Shown here in pieces: positions 7,223-7,791 of a stretch of DNA of 7,791 nucleotides. The DNA is taken from the NCBI GenBank assembly GCA_018820745.1, contig JAHJNP010000406.1, forward strand, positions 1-7,791, in the 5' to 3' direction. The notes beneath the pieces are model-generated. The model ran no database searches and was not told where the DNA came from. It saw only the letters and a program-made list of their open reading frames with translations. This DNA comes from Gammaproteobacteria bacterium (GTDB taxonomy: Bacteria; Pseudomonadota; Gammaproteobacteria; Burkholderiales; Thiobacillaceae). A program made the translations under genes and the position numbers. Within the stretch, counting starts at the first letter, position 1. Every line of letters begins with the position of its first letter.

Positions 7223-7261
7223 AAAAACCGGAACAGCTTTCATGAAGCTGTCCCGGTTTTT
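7223..7261. terminator. Bidirectional intrinsic terminator
   Basis: AAAAACCGGAACAGCTT (7223-7239) and AAGCTGTCCCGGTTTTT (7245-7261) form a 17-bp stem with one mismatch around a 5-base loop, with A-run and T-run flanks. On the plus strand it ends kinase transcription 224 bases after the stop. On the minus strand the single mismatch becomes a G-U wobble and the flanking A-run becomes the U-tract, so it should work in both directions. Confidence 0.85.
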
Positions 7262-7311
7262 ACCCTGCGTTTTTTGTAAAAACATCTTTTGTTTCAATTG
7301 GATAGATCTCG

Positions 7312-7327
7312 TGGCACACACCTTGCT
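7312..7327 (+). promoter_or_regulatory. Sigma-54 (RpoN) -24/-12 promoter
   Basis: TGGCAC (7312-7317), five bases, then TTGCT (7323-7327). This matches the RpoN consensus TGGCAC-N5-TTGCW exactly, with GG and GC separated by the required 10 bases. Transcription would begin near 7338, giving a leader of about 58 bases before the ATG at 7396. Sigma-54 promoters need an ATP-dependent activator bound upstream. Confidence 0.85.
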
Positions 7328-7385
7328 CTTGGGTTGATGAAGTCTGCATCCTGTGGCTTCGCTTTTTCGAACTCAACAGCCAAGT

Positions 7386-7390
7386 GGAGG
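7386..7390 (+). promoter_or_regulatory. Ribosome binding site of the exported protein
   Basis: GGAGG five bases before the ATG at 7396, a near-ideal Shine-Dalgarno. It is much stronger than anything in front of the other genes of the window and suggests high translation. Confidence 0.8.
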
Positions 7391-7395
7391 TTCTT

Positions 7396-7791
7396 ATGAA
7401 CAAAAGTCTTTTATCTACTGCCATTGCATTGGCATTCAGTGCCTCGTTTCCGGCAATGGCCAACCCTGTCAACACGTCCAACAACGACGACAACACAGAT
7501 GTTCAAGTGACCCAGACCGCTACGGCTGAGTCGGATCAGAGCACGCAATCCGGTGCGGCGGCCAACGAGTATTCCGACGCCTTCCAGAACAGCTACAACC
7601 CGGTAAGCAATTCAAACAACACCAGTTCTTTCAACTCATCCAGCATTGAAGCCACCACGACGCTGGACGGCGCGGTTCATGACAACGTGGTTCGCGACAT
7701 TGGCAACCATGCCCAGGGCGGCAGTTCGACCGGCGATGCGGGCGATGGTGGCAATGGCGGCAACAGCGACATCAGCCAGAGCAGCGGCAAG
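7396..7791 (+). CDS. Exported Asn/Ser/Gly-rich acidic protein, unknown function (cut by right edge)
   Basis: First 132 codons of an open frame that continues beyond the window. Residues 1-22 are a clear Sec signal peptide: K3, hydrophobic core LLSTAIALAFSASF, and cleavage motif AMA before N23. The mature part is low in complexity, rich in Asn, Ser, Thr, Gly and Asp, with 14 acidic against 2 Arg/Lys residues and no Cys or Trp. It changes character from N/S/T-rich (23-80, with segments like NTSNNDDNTD and SNSNNTSSFNSSS), through a short more ordered stretch (TTTLDGAVHDNVVRDIGNHA, about 84-103), to a Gly-rich tail (GGSSTGDAGDGGNGGNSD, about 105-122). I do not recognise a named family. Its own RpoN promoter, the terminator in front and a strong ribosome binding site mark it as an independent, regulated and probably abundant surface or secreted product. 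A PEP-CTERM/exosortase substrate, adhesin or matrix protein are possibilities that the unseen C-terminus would separate. Confidence 0.85.
   Translation, partial: MNKSLLSTAIALAFSASFPAMANPVNTSNNDDNTDVQVTQTATAESDQSTQSGAAANEYSDAFQNSYNPVSNSNNTSSFNSSSIEATTTLDGAVHDNVVRDIGNHAQGGSSTGDAGDGGNGGNSDISQSSGK

Larger units (their letters stand above)
7000..7395 (+). other. Regulatory intergenic region, 396 bases, no gene
   Basis: The first ~75 bases after the kinase are GC-rich and contain a short GGCGCGCC palindrome at about 7034-7041 but no terminator. From about 7085 onward the base composition drops sharply in GC. This part carries clustered TTAC/GTAA half-sites (7096-7181), a strong terminator (7223-7261), a sigma-54 promoter (7312-7327), a predicted leader of roughly 58 bases, and the ribosome binding site of the downstream gene. 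A short GGTGTTT direct repeat occurs at 7152-7158 and 7216-7222. No convincing coding frame is present. Confidence 0.6.

Noticed and set aside
7260..7496. A 78-codon minus-strand frame over the promoter and start of the exported-protein gene.
   Set aside because: It overlaps the RpoN promoter, ribosome binding site and signal peptide coding region antisense, and has no features of its own.

Overview
The window is GC-rich chromosomal DNA. Gene content and protein style (an Mrp-type antiporter, a many-PAS GGDEF/EAL protein, a PfkB fructokinase, a sigma-54 promoter driving a secreted protein) suggest a betaproteobacterium, perhaps of the Rhodocyclales/Nitrosomonadales kind. That placement is inference from sequence style; there is no rRNA or other marker here.

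Left part, minus strand (1-5183): the first 236 codons of an MrpA/MnhA-type monovalent cation/proton antiporter subunit run off the left edge. It lies 110 bases downstream of a very large cyclic-di-GMP protein (819-5183, 1454 aa) with seven predicted membrane helices, six PAS domains, GGDEF and EAL. Both catalytic domains look intact. No Shine-Dalgarno sequence is evident in front of either gene.

Middle (5184-6045): about 430 non-coding bases with three separate stem-loops separate the minus-strand genes from plus-strand genes. Next comes a broken DUF481-type outer-membrane beta-barrel gene. Its start and first seven codons survive, but most of the body is missing and the C-terminal 111 codons continue in another frame, as expected from an internal deletion.

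Right part, plus strand (6046-7791): an intact PfkB-family sugar kinase, most like fructokinase, with a good ribosome binding site. It is followed by a 396-base AT-richer regulatory region. That region holds TTAC/GTAA half-sites, a strong bidirectional intrinsic terminator, and an excellent sigma-54 (-24/-12) promoter. The promoter serves an Asn/Ser/Gly-rich, acidic, cysteine-free exported protein of unknown function, cut by the right edge after 132 codons.

The best candidate for something undescribed is this last unit: a secreted low-complexity protein under an RpoN promoter, with possible upstream activator sites beyond a terminator. RpoN control of low-complexity exported proteins is known from the PEP-CTERM/exosortase (PrsK-PrsR) systems of floc-forming betaproteobacteria. 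Whether this gene belongs there cannot be decided without its C-terminus. A c-di-GMP enzyme nearby would fit a surface or matrix lifestyle, but no direct link is visible.
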